Positions 33,318 to 44,841 of a stretch of DNA of 64,000 nucleotides are shown piece by piece. Position 1 is the stretch's first letter. Every line of letters starts with the position of its first letter. Origin of the DNA: Peribolospora baueri (taxonomy: Eukaryota; Basidiomycota; Peribolosporomycetes; Peribolosporales; Peribolosporaceae). The position numbers and the translations under genes are program-made. The notes under the pieces are model-generated. The model did not search any database and had not been told where the DNA came from. It saw nothing but the letters and a program-made list of their open reading frames with translations. Location: contig JAMDHS010000084.1 in assembly GCA_029717555.1 (NCBI GenBank), forward strand, positions 1 through 64,000, given 5' to 3'.

Positions 33318-35886
33318 TCAGACCTCGACATAGTCTCGCCCTCGTCCTGGGCTCGCCGAAACGGGCGTCTTCTCGTGGTTCTCGACATCGGGTCTCGGAG
33401 ACTGCCCATCGAAGATCTCGGCGATCTGCGAATCGCATCGGAAAGGTAGCAAGCAGGGTTCCCGAGGGTCAGAACGGACGAACTTGACAACCGGGCACTA
33501 ACAGGGGCAGGACGGATAAACACGCACCTCTTCCAGACTTCTTCCTCTGACGATCGAAACGACGAGACAAAAGACGAGGGTAGGGTAAGAGAAGGCGTCG
33601 TTGGTACGCGATGCAGTCGGTCTGATGACGGTTCGCAGCAGCTGGACTGGAGCAAGCGCTCTCACCTCGTCTCGGGATAGTAGAGCCATACGACGGCGAG
33701 CAGGACGATGAGGATTCCAATGTACACGACTGAAGCGGAGATGCAAATATGGGATGGAAACGGGGAGCCCGCGAGGGCCCGAGTCAGTGGGGCCAGCTCG
33801 GAAAACGGGCGTTTGAGATCGACAGAAAGTTCGACGTCTCACAATAGTACTGTCGGTAGTGAGAGGGGTGGAGGCCCGAGCGAAAGGATGCAAATGACCG
33901 GATAAGCACCGAGATCGCCACGGATCTCAACTCTAGGAGCCACCGTCCTAATCGAGCTAGCCCTCCGACCCCTCACCTTCCAAGTGACAGCGGCGAATGC
34001 GGTCGGGTTGACGAGCTGGTTGAAAATGAGCGCGAGGACGGTGGTGGTCCACACGATGGCCATACCCTGCGTGCGGAGCGAGTATTGCATCAGCTCAACC
34101 GGGTACGTGACTTGGAGGGGTGCCCACGCTGTTCGAAGCGACAGCAGAGGCGGAGATAGAGAGAGTGAGCAGAGGCGGTCGCACCTGATTATGAGCTCGA
34201 GAACGGAGAGATGGGATCGGACGAATGCGAACGGAGCGTCCATCGGCTTACCAGCAGAGTAAGCAGCATAGTACAAGAAGAGGAACGCGACGACGGCGCC
34301 TCCGGCGGTCGTGTTGCCTCGCTGGGCGTAAGTTGCTGAGCAGGCGGTAATGACCTGCGCGAAGAGAACCGCGAGTGTGCGATGCGATCAGCAAACGGTT
34401 GCGCCGGACGAGTTTCCGAATAGGGCCATAGCACGGGACTTCGAGCACACGCGGTGTGCCAGCCTTGCTCTAGACTATGCCGCTCACGATATAGCAGATG
34501 AGCATGCCGACGGTGGAGCCGAGCCAGAGCTTGCGTCTGCCGACCGTATCTACGCTGAGCGTGGCAGCGAGAGTGCATGCGAAGCTCCAGATGGACATGC
34601 TAGATGGAGCATAAGTGTACGAATGACCACCAATCAGTTTGAGCTGTTAGTAGAAGGTCCTTAAGATTCCAACTACCTCCTCCGTCTATGCCCATGCCGT
34701 CTCACCTGCCATTGATCGCGCCCTGCTGCACCGAACTCCTAACGCCTATGCTGGCGAGCACGGGAGAGAGGAAGTACGCGACGACGCCAACGCCGTTCCA
34801 TTGGGCAAAGAAGCCCACGGAGCAGATGATGAGCAACCTTCTTCGGTTTCCCGGGGTGGAGAAGAAAGCGAACGATGAGGCTTGGAGTCGGTTTTGCGAT
34901 TCGAAGGCGAGCGCTGTTGATGGCGTGGCGTCGTATGAGCGGTAGAGGAGGGTGAGTGAGATGACCGAATGGGGTCGATTCAATCGAAAGACAGACGACC
35001 CACCGTTGACGATCTCCTCTAGCTCGAACCGCGCGAGCTCATCCTCTTCGTCCCCGTTGGCGTGGTATTTGGCCAACGTCCTCCTGGCCTCGTCTGTGCG
35101 GCCCTTCTTGACGAGCCAACGGGGGCTCTCTGGGACGAACGCGAGCAGGGGCAGCTGCACGAGGGCGGGGACGCCTTGGAAGAGACAGGGAAGTCGCCAA
35201 CTCCAGGAGCTATGGTGGAGGAAGAGGGTGCCGAAACAGAGCCAGGCGGCGATGACAGACCCTGAGGGACGAGAGGTGATCGTCAGCATCCCGAGCGCCA
35301 AGGCGGACTCTTAACGAGGACCGGAGTGTGCCCGTCGCTTCCGCTCACCGACCGAGTATGTGAGCGGATACACTGTCGTAGCGACGCCTCTGTGCCTGGG
35401 ATGGGCGAGCTCGGCTACGAGGACGGGGGCGACGGTAGCGCCGACGAGGCTGCCGACGCCGATGACGACCCTTCCAGCGACGAACATGTTCCTGCTTTGG
35501 CTTGCCGCGGTGATGGCGGCGCCTATGATGACGATGACGCTCGATAGCGCGATCATCTGGCGCCTTCCATACCTATCCGCCAGCCAAGAGGCGGGCACGC
35601 CTCCGGGCACGCCCCCGAACGAGTAGGCGGCCGAGACGAGGCCTAGGGTAATGCCCTTCGGATAGTCCATCGCGGCCTGCCAAGCGGGCAACGTCTGGAG
35701 GCCGTTGAGCAGCGAGCCATCATAGCCGAGGGCGATCTGGGTGAGGCACAGCCAGCCGATCCAGAGGTTCAGCCGGCGCAGGCCGGGGTCGCGCCACCAG
35801 GCGGCGTCGACGTTGTTACGCAACCTGCCCAGCGCCAACGGCGAGTTGTTCGAGAGGGAGGTGCTCGAAGCGGTGGCTCCTTCCAT
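33318..35886 (-). CDS. MFS sugar transporter (hexose/lactose-permease type)
   Basis: Ten exons (35349-35886, 35004-35261, 34706-34913, 34488-34599, 34252-34354, 33977-34128, 33843-33849, 33666-33729, 33528-33546, 33318-33425) give 522 residues with about 12 hydrophobic segments. Family signatures: ASWLADRYGRRQMIAL between TM2 and TM3, GRVVIGVGSLVG, VPESPRWLVKKGRTDEARR after TM6, SVDTVGRRKLWL, and the C-terminal PETRGRSLEEIAEIF. These identify the sugar-porter branch; the sugar is not readable. Exon 7 is only 7 nt (TACTATT). With it the frame reads through into FVYIGILIVLLAVVWLYY; without it the frame breaks. A 19-nt exon codes GRSLEE. Confidence 0.93.
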
Positions 35887-37066
35887 CTCGCTCCCACTCG
35901 GTGACGTGTTGACCGCAGGTCGCTGCCGGTCTAGGCGAGTGCCGTACGACGATGGGAGAGCACTCGCCGCCGAGAGGAGGAGTTAAAGTAACGCGACCCG
36001 CGGTGGACGGTGGTGGCGGGACGGTGACAGAACCGGGACTAGCCGTGCCGTCCTCCTTGGCCGTCCTTGCCGTCGGCGTGATGCAGATCGAGTCGGGCCA
36101 TGGAGTGCGAGAAGAGGGGCACGTCACGAACACGCGAAGGCGAGGTTTCGAGAAGCACACGAGCACGCGCATCAGTGCGGTTCGTCACGGAGGTACAGTA
36201 GAAGGATAACAGACTGCCTTGCCTTCTCGAGTGCTTCGCGACTTGCACCTCGACCATCCTTTTTTTCTTTCCTTTGTTTATGAAAGAACTGATACTAGAT
36301 ATAATAAATTAAATAGATCTGTTTACTTTAGATCCTGCTGGGACAAGTCTCGATGCGGGATCGGCTTCGATCACCTCGCCTGTCTCGGCGCTGTCTTCTA
36401 GCGACTCGGTGCGACTCGCGTCAGTGGCTCTCTGTTTCGCGTCCTTGCTTCGTTCGCCCTTCTCCTCCTCCGTCATGTCCGCTCTTCTCTTCCTTTCCTT
36501 CGTAGTGGGCCACACTCGCCCGCGATGAAGCAGCGTGCAGTCATTCCTCGCAGCCGAGCAGGAGCGGACTAAAGGGACGTAGGCAAACGTGCGGTGGGTT
36601 GCGCATGCGTGCTTCGACAGGGTCGCACAGAGATAGGCCATGGCTGTGAGAGGGCAAGCCGCGCGAGGCTGATTGCACGTGGTCGTGCGGGCGGCGCCAA
36701 GCGGGGGTTGGCGGAGGAGTGCGGGAGGTGGCTGGCGCACGCGTGCTGGAGGGCACGCCAGCCAGGGGGGTCGCTAAAGGCAAGGCTGCGGTGAGGCGAA
36801 GCCAGCTGAGCTGCGTGCTGGCCCGCCCTCGCCCTCGCCCTCGCCCACCGACGGAGTGACCGCCGCCGCTCGCCTCGCCGTCTCTCCTTCGCGTCCACTC
36901 CAAGGCCCAGCCCGACGTTCCCTTCCTTCACTCCTTCCTCGCTCTTCCCTCTCCTTCCCACCCGAGCTCCCTTCCTCTCTTCCTCCTCCCTTCTTCTACA
37001 CCTCCCACCTTACACGCCTTTCCCCCGCCGCCCCGTCCACCTACCACACTTCCTCCCATCGACACC
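35887..37066. other. Divergent intergenic between MFS transporter and CDC11
   Basis: About 1.2 kb with an AT-rich island at about 36256-36335, unusual in this GC-rich window, and a CCTCGC-like run at 36825-36845. The CDC11-proximal leader (36900-37060) is strongly pyrimidine-rich. No gene supported. Confidence 0.5.
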
Positions 37067-39522
37067 ATGGCTTCCCGCAGGCGTGCGACGAAGAAGGGTG
37101 TTTCCTTCTCCCTTATGGTTGTCGGTGCCAGTGGGACGGGCAAGACGTGAGTTCGCCGTCTCGTCGTCTCCATCCTAAGGCGTCCCTTTCTTCCCTGTTC
37201 TTCGCGCTCCCTGCTGCGCCCTCGCACCTGCGTCTTCCGGCCGGCTGCTGGGCGGGAACCCACTTGCGCGACCGGACATCTGGCCTGTTTCCTCTTGCTC
37301 GTCTTCTCGCTCGAGCCTTCGTTGTGCTCCGCTGTCTCGCTTGACGGGCATAGCGTATGCTTTTTTTGAATCTTCTAAAGCATTCCACCGACCTTATACG
37401 GCATTGGAGGCGCAGACCGCTGACTGCTTCTGTCTCTTTCGTCTCGGTTCCTCTCACTCGCCGTTGTCCTCGCCTCTTTCGCGCACTTTTCCGACATCTC
37501 TTACCCACCGTACAGTACCTTCGTCAACACCCTTTGCGACGGCGCCGTGCTCTCGCACAAGGTGTCCGACAACCCCGAGACCGTGCACATCGAGGAGGGC
37601 ATCCGCATCAAGCCCGTCAACGTTGGTGAGCCTCGTTTCGTCGTCCGAAGTTGTCCGCGTTCGTTGGCGACGTGTCTTTCGGGCGTAGGGGACGGTCACG
37701 TCGATCTGGTCTCTCGAGTCGAGTCCTGATGGAAGGCTCGGTTGGAGGCGGACGACGAGCGGCAGCGGGCGGACGGCCTTCTTCTCGCGCACGGAAAAGA
37801 TGATTCATTTAAACCGATGAAGGCCAGCTGGCCCTTTCACCGTGATTTTGAAGCTTTTTTTACCACTTGAGATTACTGATCCGTTGGAGCGAAGAGGAAG
37901 AGGCATCGTCGTTGGCCGACGGCGTGCGAGGAGGCTTGAGCCGCGTCTCATTCGGTGGTTTTCTCCGGTCGGTGGCTGACGCTGCTTTCTCTGCTTTCTC
38001 TCTTCGATTGTCATTCAGAGCTCGAGGAGGATGGCATGCGCATTGGCCTGACCATCGTCGACACGCCTGGCTTCGGCGACAACATCGATAACGAATACAC
38101 GTGAGCATGGACCATCCGCGTGTGTGGCCGTTAACATTTTGGCTGACCTCACACGACCTCGCCGTTCCCGGCCGCGCAGCTTCCAAGAAATCGTGGGCTT
38201 CCTCGAGCGCCAGTACGATGACATCCTCGCCGAGGAGAGCCGCATCAAGCGTAACCCCCGCTTCAGGGACAACCGCGTGCACGCCTTGCTCTACTTCATC
38301 ACCCCCACTGGCCACTCGCTCCGCGAGATGGACATCGAGCTCATGCGCCGTCTCTCGCCTCGCGTCAACGTCATTCCCGTCATCGGCAAGGCTGACACCC
38401 TCACCCACCCCGAGAGGGCGGCTTTCAAGAGGAGGGTGAGTCTCTCGCCGTCCTGTCTCAGGCACATCCATGGTGAGCGGCCTTCGCTGAAGTTTCGGCG
38501 CTTCTTCGTGCACGTCTTCATTGCAGATCATGGAGGACATCGAGCACTACGGCATCCCCATCTACAACTTCCCCTACGACGTCGAGGAGGACGATGAGGA
38601 GACGATCGCGGATAACTCGGAGCTCCGGGTGAGTGAGCGATGGCAGCGTCCCGCTTGCGTACATGGTCCGACCTTGACTCGATTCGCTCTCTACTCACCT
38701 TGGTTCTTCGCAGGCTCTGCTTCCCTTCGCCCTCATCGGCTCGGAGGAAGAGGTGATGATCAACGGCGATGCCGTCCGCGCCAGGAACTACCCGTGGGGT
38801 GTCGTCGAGGTGGACAACCCTCAGCACTCTGACTTCAGCAGGCTCAGGAGCGCTTTGCTCAGGTAAGTTTAATTTGTTTGCCGATCGAATGGCCTCTCAA
38901 TTGCTGACGTTTTCAATGCGCCGTCCGCATCGTCTCTGTTCGCGTCATTCCAGCACGCACCTCACTGACCTCAAGGAGATCACTCATGACTTCCTTTACG
39001 AGAACTATCGTACCGAGAAGCTTTCTAGGACCGTCAACGCGGAGTACCAGTACGTAGCCGGGGCGCAGCACAACTGTTTATTGATTCAAACCGGTTGCTC
39101 TCTGCCGTCCATGGAAGCATTGACTGACGCCTGTCAAACATTTCTCGTCCGTCCTCCCATCATCGCAGGGATACCTCGATCCCCTCGGAAGAGCTCGCGA
39201 ATCAGAGCGTTCGCCTCAAGGAGGAGCAGCTGCGCAGGGAGGAGGACAAGCTGCGCGAGATCGAGCTCAAGGTGCAGAGGGAAATCAACGAGAAGAGGCA
39301 GGAGCTTTTGGCAAAGGAGGAGAGCCTCAGGTGCGTTTTGCCTTGTCCCCTTCTCCTTTCCTCCTTTTCTTTGCTTTCCGCGGGTGGTTGCTGTTTGGAC
39401 TGCTCGATGATTGACTTGAGGTCGTTGGCGAGGTTTGAACGTAACTGACTTGCTCTTCAATTCTCTACTACCGCACCTCCAGGAACCTCGAGGCTAGACT
39501 CGGAGCCCAAGCTCTCGAGTAA
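37067..39522 (+). CDS. CDC11: Septin Cdc11
   Basis: Nine exons (37067-37146, 37516-37625, 38019-38100, 38180-38435, 38527-38628, 38714-38862, 38954-39049, 39169-39330, 39483-39522) give 358 residues. The P-loop GASGTGKT is at residues 20-27. DTPGFGD (G3) and VIGKADTL (G4) follow. The stretch [20 protein letters not shown] and the septin unique element ([19 protein letters not shown]) are present. The C-terminus is a charged coiled coil ([20 protein letters not shown]). Closest remembered relatives are fungal Cdc11/AspA proteins, which share [10 protein letters not shown] and [17 protein letters not shown]. Cdc11 caps or links septin hetero-oligomers in the bud-neck or septum ring. Confidence 0.95.
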
Positions 39523-40773
39523 ACTCTTTGTCATATCTTGGACGGAAGTCTCGTTTCCGGCGGTCTTCTCCCCATCCCCCGGTTCCTTCCACGCTACGTC
39601 GAACTTCGTCCTTCCCTTCAGCCCTCTTCATGATTAGTGCGATCTATGAGATCATCTTTCTGGAGCCGGACAACCAAGCATCCAGTCAGCCAAATCCCCA
39701 TTTCGGCGACCCATATATCCCATTTCCACTCGTCTCCCCCGATTGATATTGTCCGTCCGGTATTTCTTTGTCCGGTATTTCTTTGTCCTACCCAGCCTCT
39801 TTTCCTAGAGGTGGTCTCTGTCCTTCGTCTATCTCTACTGGATTTTCTCTCCTTTTCTACATCCCTCCTTTGGCTCTTCTTGTGTTTCATCACCCCGGCG
39901 CAACGCGACCTTGTGGCTCGGACCCGTCCGCGCTGGCCGTCCGAACCGCCGTCTCTCCGAATTGCCGTCTTTTCGACCTTCCTTCGTTCCCTGCTTCCGC
40001 CTTTTCGTACCCTCGTTCCATTTAGTCCTTTAGTTTTTCCCCTCCAGCTCCACCTCCAGTCCAACTCCTTGTCAGGACCCACGCGATAGTCCGCTCTATT
40101 CGTCCGCCTCCCTCCTTCGGTTCGCGAGAAAAATCAGATCAGGTTCCTAAATACGTTCGTTCTCATGCCCGACGACTGCACTTTGGACGAGGTGCTACTT
40201 CGGATTGTAGCTCGACCTGCTTCCGTTGGGCCATATCCTACCTCGTTATCTCTTCCTCCGACCTCCGTGGCAGGAAGACAGATAGACGATGGGCGATGAG
40301 AGGCGATTAGAAGATGGGGTATGTACTCGTACTTGCCCGGCTTAGTCAGCCGCCAAGCGGTCTTTTTCTCATCGGCCCGGACGTCGGGTTCGCACAGCAG
40401 TCTTCCATTCTCCTCCTTGTCATCCTTCCTTCCGACCGACTTGCTTCCCTTCCCTTCCCTCTCCTCGTCCTTCCCTTTCTTCGGCTTCGGCCTCGACTTC
40501 GACTTCGGCGTGGCACAGCTCACAGTTTTCTCCTCTCTACCTGCGTACTTTCTGTTCCTCTCTTGCACCGCTCGAACGTCCTCTGCCTTGCCTCCTACTT
40601 GCCAGAACCTTGCTTGTGGCGGGTCGACCGCCATCACTTCACGAGCTAGCCCGCTTTTCGTCTTTCGGTGAGTGATCTAATGGTTTTTGCGCCAAAGCCT
40701 TCCTATTGATTTTTGTCTGCTGTACCTCTCCCCCTTTCCCCAGCCCTCTGTACTCGGTTTGGCTCCGCTGGCG
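39523..40773 (+). promoter_or_regulatory. CDC11 3' flank and ADCK1-type gene leader with 5'-UTR intron
   Basis: About 1.25 kb, pyrimidine-rich on plus. A clear donor GTGAGT at 40668 and acceptor CCCCAG ending at 40743 bracket a likely 5'-UTR intron, leaving about 30 nt of leader before the ATG at 40774. A minus-strand open frame at 40134-40637 was rejected. Confidence 0.5.
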
Positions 40774-43753
40774 ATGGTGATCAACCGAGCATCTCTCAGG
40801 GCTCTTAGCAGCGTCTGTCTTCAGTCCCGACACGTTCCTCGCAAGATATGCATGACCAGCTCGTCTTTCTCCACCAACGCCACCTCCGCCACCTCCACCG
40901 CGGCCAGGAGTCTTTTCTACACCATCGCCCGCACTTTGCACGTCTCCCAGGCCGTCGTACCTTCCCTCCGCGAAGCACGCCCTCTCTCCACCTCAAGCTT
41001 CGCAACCGACCGGCCTGATCTCCCGATTAACAGGGCTAGGCCGAAACCACGGCCGTCGGGAGCGTCCCGCTCTACGCCACAGTCCCGAGCGGAGAAAGAG
41101 CGAGAGAACACGATCATCTTCGACCGTCCCGCGGTGCCCAATTACAGGCACACGCAGCGATTACGAAGAAAGGTCCGGACGAGGATCGCCGTCGTCCTCG
41201 CTGTCTTGGCGCTCGGCGTGGGGCTTTATGAGGGCGTGCCGGAGGTGAGGTATGGGGTTGTCGCTTTGAAGCGGTGAGTCGCCGTGCCGTTGCATTATCT
41301 GTGTGCGAAGAGGGTATGGGTCGGGATGCGTCCACGTTTGCTCACTGGCCTCCCTCATTTATGCTCCTCACGGCGGTGTTGCTTTGCTGCCCTCTTTCTT
41401 CAATTCCGCAGATGCGCCATCATCGGATCTGCCGTCGTCCTCGACATGCTCGACTACCGTAAGGTGCTGAATGGAAAGTATGCATCGCGCGAGGAGGAAG
41501 TTGCGGAGCTTAGTCGATGCCACAAGCGAAGGTGAGAACTCTCACTGACGTTGTGATAGTCATTGGCCTCGCTTTGTCCATCCTCACACCCGCTCGGATC
41601 CTTCTTCTTCATGTCTGCCAGCGCCCAGCGAGTTCTCGCGGCTCTTCGCCGCCTCGGCGGGATCTACATCAAGCTTGGCCAGCACATGTCGGCTGTCATT
41701 CTCCTGCCCTCAGAATGGACCTCCACTCTTCGGCCGCTCCAAGACCAATGCATGCCCACGCCTCTCCCCGAACTGCGGAAGCTCTTCGTGGCGGAAACGG
41801 GAAAGGACTTGGAAGACCTGTTCTCCGAGTTCGACCCCGAGCCCATCGGCGTCGCATCTCTCGCCCAGGTACACATCGCCAGGGATAAGCGCACGGGGGA
41901 GAAGTTGGCGGTCAAGATCATGCACCCGGAGGTGGAAGAATTTAGTAAGGTCGACCTCATCACCGTCAACGCGCTCGTGAGGATCGTCAAGTGGGCCTTC
42001 CCGCAATTCGAGTTCGTGAGTTGGGGTGGTTTCCGTGTGTCTTAAGGAAGCGTTTCAAGGATTTACTCTGACGGCGGTCTCTGTTGCTCACCTTTGTTCC
42101 GCCTTTCCACCGCGATAGACGTGGCTGGCGGAGGAGATGAACGAGAACCTGCCGCTCGAGATGAACTTTCGTGAGTGCCCCTTCTCATTGCCGGTCTTCA
42201 TTCAGCCTTGCTCAGCGGCTGATCACAGCCAACCCTCGTTTCCTTCTTTTCTTGGGCTCTATTAGGACACGAGGCGGAGAACGCCCAACGCGCCCAACGG
42301 GACTTTAGAGACTTGAAAAAGACCTCGCTCTACATTCCCGAGATCAAATGGGACACAAGACGAGTGTTGGCAATGGAATGTGAGCAAATGTCTCCTGCTC
42401 CGTTTCGGTCGAAGCTGCTTATCGGTCCAGTTCTCACTGTCTCCTTCTCTGGAACATATCTGCATTGCCCTGCGTGACTGCTGTAGATATTGAAGGCGCG
42501 CGCATAGACTCTTTGCCCTACCTCGCCGAGCACAACATCGATCGCAACCGTGTGTCCCAAGAGCTGGCCCACATATTCAACAGAATGCTCTACATCACCT
42601 CGTTTTGGCATGCGGACAGTCATCCAGGTACGTCCCTCCACCCCTATTAAACATGTTGCTTTTCCTGCTCGCCCGCTGATAGGCAATTATATGTTCCATC
42701 TTCTCACCTGACCCGATCCGTTGGCAGGAAACCTCCTTATCCGCCCCGCCCCGCCCGGTAGCCGAAGCCCCTACAACTTTGAGATCGTTCTCCTCGACCA
42801 CGGCCTCTACTTCGACATGGACGCCTCCCTTCGCGTCAATTACGCCAAGTTCTGGCTCAGCCTCATCTTGCCACCTACAGAGAAGACGCAAAAGGCTAGA
42901 AGGCATTATGCAAAGTTGATTGCTAATATCGATGAGGACATGTAGTGAGTTAAGCTTTCGAACGTCTAGATTCCGAACCTGTGTTTCTTATAGTTGACCA
43001 CCCACATTTCGTTACTGTCCGTCGTCGTCACACAGCCCCATCTTGGAATCGGCACTTACAGGCCGAGCGGGTCTAGAAGGCACCAACTTGGCGAAACCGA
43101 CGGCGGCGAAAAGGCGCGCCGCGAGTATGCTCGACCTTTCGGATCAGGATGATGAGGAGGCTGACATGATCCGTCGGACCGTGTTGGAAAAGGAGGGGTT
43201 GTTCGTCAGCATCCTCGACTTGCTAAGGAGGGTGCCGAGGAGGATGCTTATGGTTCTCAAGCTCAAGTGAGTCGTTCGGTTTCAAGTTATTTTTAGTCTC
43301 TGTCCATTCGAGAGTGGCCCTTTCCGTCGTCGCTTACCGCTCTCTGCGCAACCCCTCTTCTCATTTCTCTGTCGTCCACGCTCCAGCGACCTCACCCGTA
43401 ACCTCGACCACTCCCTCCACACGACGCACGGTCCGGCGCGTATCTTCCTCATCGTCGGTCGCTACTGCTCCTTAGCCGTCTGGAGAGATGACCTCTGTCG
43501 CCTCCAAAGTCGACTCAACGTCGAAGGCCTGTCGCTCAGTCTGATCGGCAGCTTCCTAGGCTCCTGGTGGAACTTCGTCTCCATCTACCACGGTCTGCGA
43601 TTCGTCGAGGCGATAAGTGACCTCCGCGCGGGGATTGAGAAGACGCTGCTATGGCTCAAGGGACTAAGGAAAGGTCGGGAAGGTGCGAGGCGCGCTGCTG
43701 CCGGGCTCGCTACCAATGGCACAGCGGAAGGTGCCATGCCTTCCTCAAGCTGA
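40774..43753 (+). CDS. MCP2: Mitochondrial ABC1/UbiB-family kinase, ADCK1/Mcp2 type
   Basis: Nine exons (40774-41273, 41412-41531, 41622-42015, 42119-42170, 42266-42379, 42487-42627, 42728-42944, 43036-43266, 43387-43753) give 711 residues. The N-terminus is Arg/Ser-rich without acids (mitochondrial presequence-like), and one hydrophobic segment (IAVVLAVLALGVGLYEG) follows. UbiB motifs: GGIYIKLGQHMS (KxGQ), PIGVASLAQVHIA (modified nucleotide loop), LAVKIMHPEV (ATP Lys), FWHADSHPGNLLI (catalytic Asp) and VLLDHGLYFD. DHG in place of DFG is typical of the ADCK1/Mcp2 (Cqd2) branch. Yeast relatives affect mitochondrial lipid and coenzyme Q distribution from the inner membrane. Leader splicing is described separately. 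Substrate unknown. Confidence 0.92.
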
Positions 43754-43991
43754 CGGCGGGCTTGGGAATTGGGAAGGAGCGGCGCGGGTCCTAACATCCA
43801 CCCGGGCGGAGGGAACGAATGAATGCTCATGTCGGCCTCGAGGTTGGCCTCAGTTTTGCGTCGCTTGTCTTCCCATGGAGGGGATCGACTCGACACTGTA
43901 CCCTGTCAATGTTGAATACCTGCTCTAATATAGCATAGAATGCACTTTAAGTAGACGATCCGACCTTGGGACACGAGAATAAGCTTACTGC
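43754..43991. other. Short spacer between ADCK1-type gene and GST fragment
   Basis: Searched on minus for the missing glutathione transferase C-terminal domain; none found. The local minus reading (around SIHSFPPPGWMLGPAP) does not match the family. Confidence 0.45.
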
Positions 43992-44733
43992 TTATGGTTT
44001 GGTGGCAAGGGTTCTAGCAAGCAAAACAAAGGGAGACCTCACCGAGCTTTCTCCAAGACACTTGTTGCCTGGCAAGCGCAGCGCAGCCACGAGGCCACGG
44101 GGGTTGACGTCGAGCAACTCTTTCTGTAGGTGAAAAGTCGAGGGGAGAAAAGCGGTCCAGGTCATCCAGGGGGTCGCGCCAAGCCAAGTGAGGATGGGGC
44201 TGTTGAGATGCATAGGAGAGACACTCACAGGTTTGGCGTAAGGGTCCACTTCGACCTGCTCCATCCCAACGCGACGCAGACGCAGACGCAGGACAGGAAA
44301 GGACGACGAGAGAGCAGCATGAAGCGACACCGAAGCGAGAGAATGCAGAGTGTCGTCACAGCTGTGAGCAACGGCGATTCACGTAGCGACAGGGCAAGTT
44401 GCGATACTCGAGCGCCGCCCAGGCGCGCTGAACGAAAGGGCAAAAGCTGAGCGGTTCCGGGGAGAGAGCAGAGCGGGGCGAGTGCGTTCCATCATCGCTC
44501 GCTTGGTTCATCTCCGTCCTGGGGTGGGGGGAAGGGGGGAAATACGTCCCTGACGGACAGAATCACCAAGCGCCGTAGAGAGTCAGCCCTCCCTCCGCTC
44601 CTCCCTCGCGTTCCCTCGCCGTGTCCGCCGCTCGCCCCATAGGCTGGCGGTGGTAGTCTGCGCCCTTTTGCCCCGGCCCCGGCCCCGGCATGCCGGCGCC
44701 GTCTGGCTTGTTCTTCTCGGTCGCGGCGGACAT
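43992..44733 (-). CDS. Omega-like glutathione transferase, N-terminal half only
   Basis: Four exons (44567-44733, 44383-44446, 44229-44258, 44043-44123) join in frame. They read LTLYGACFCPFVQRAWAALE, YRNLPCRY, QVEVDPYAKP, KELLDVNPRGLVAALR, then GNKCLGESS. This is the thioredoxin-fold N-terminal domain of omega/fungal GTO-type transferases, with the catalytic Cys in CPFVQR. Such proteins are normally 240-330 residues and end in an all-helical domain starting after ESxxIxEYL. Here no continuation is found: past the last donor (GTGAGG) the frame meets a stop at 43992, giving about 130 residues, and no downstream acceptor yields family sequence. It is either a truncated gene copy or has an unusual 3' exon I missed. 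A Pro/Gly-rich leader precedes the domain; ATG 44841 is an alternative start. Confidence 0.65.
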
Positions 44734-44841
44734 TGGCTCTTTGGAGGAGGAGATGTGGAGGACGGCGGCTGAACGTAGATTTGTCTGACCTGGGTGGATG
44801 GAGAAGCGCGATCCGAGGCGACATTTTGCGCTCGTACTCAT

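Noticed and set aside
40134-40637. 167-codon Lys/Glu-rich open frame on minus
   Set aside because: It overlaps the leader of the ADCK1-type gene, whose 5'-UTR intron signals are clear. Its third positions lack the GC bias of all real genes here, and no domain is visible.
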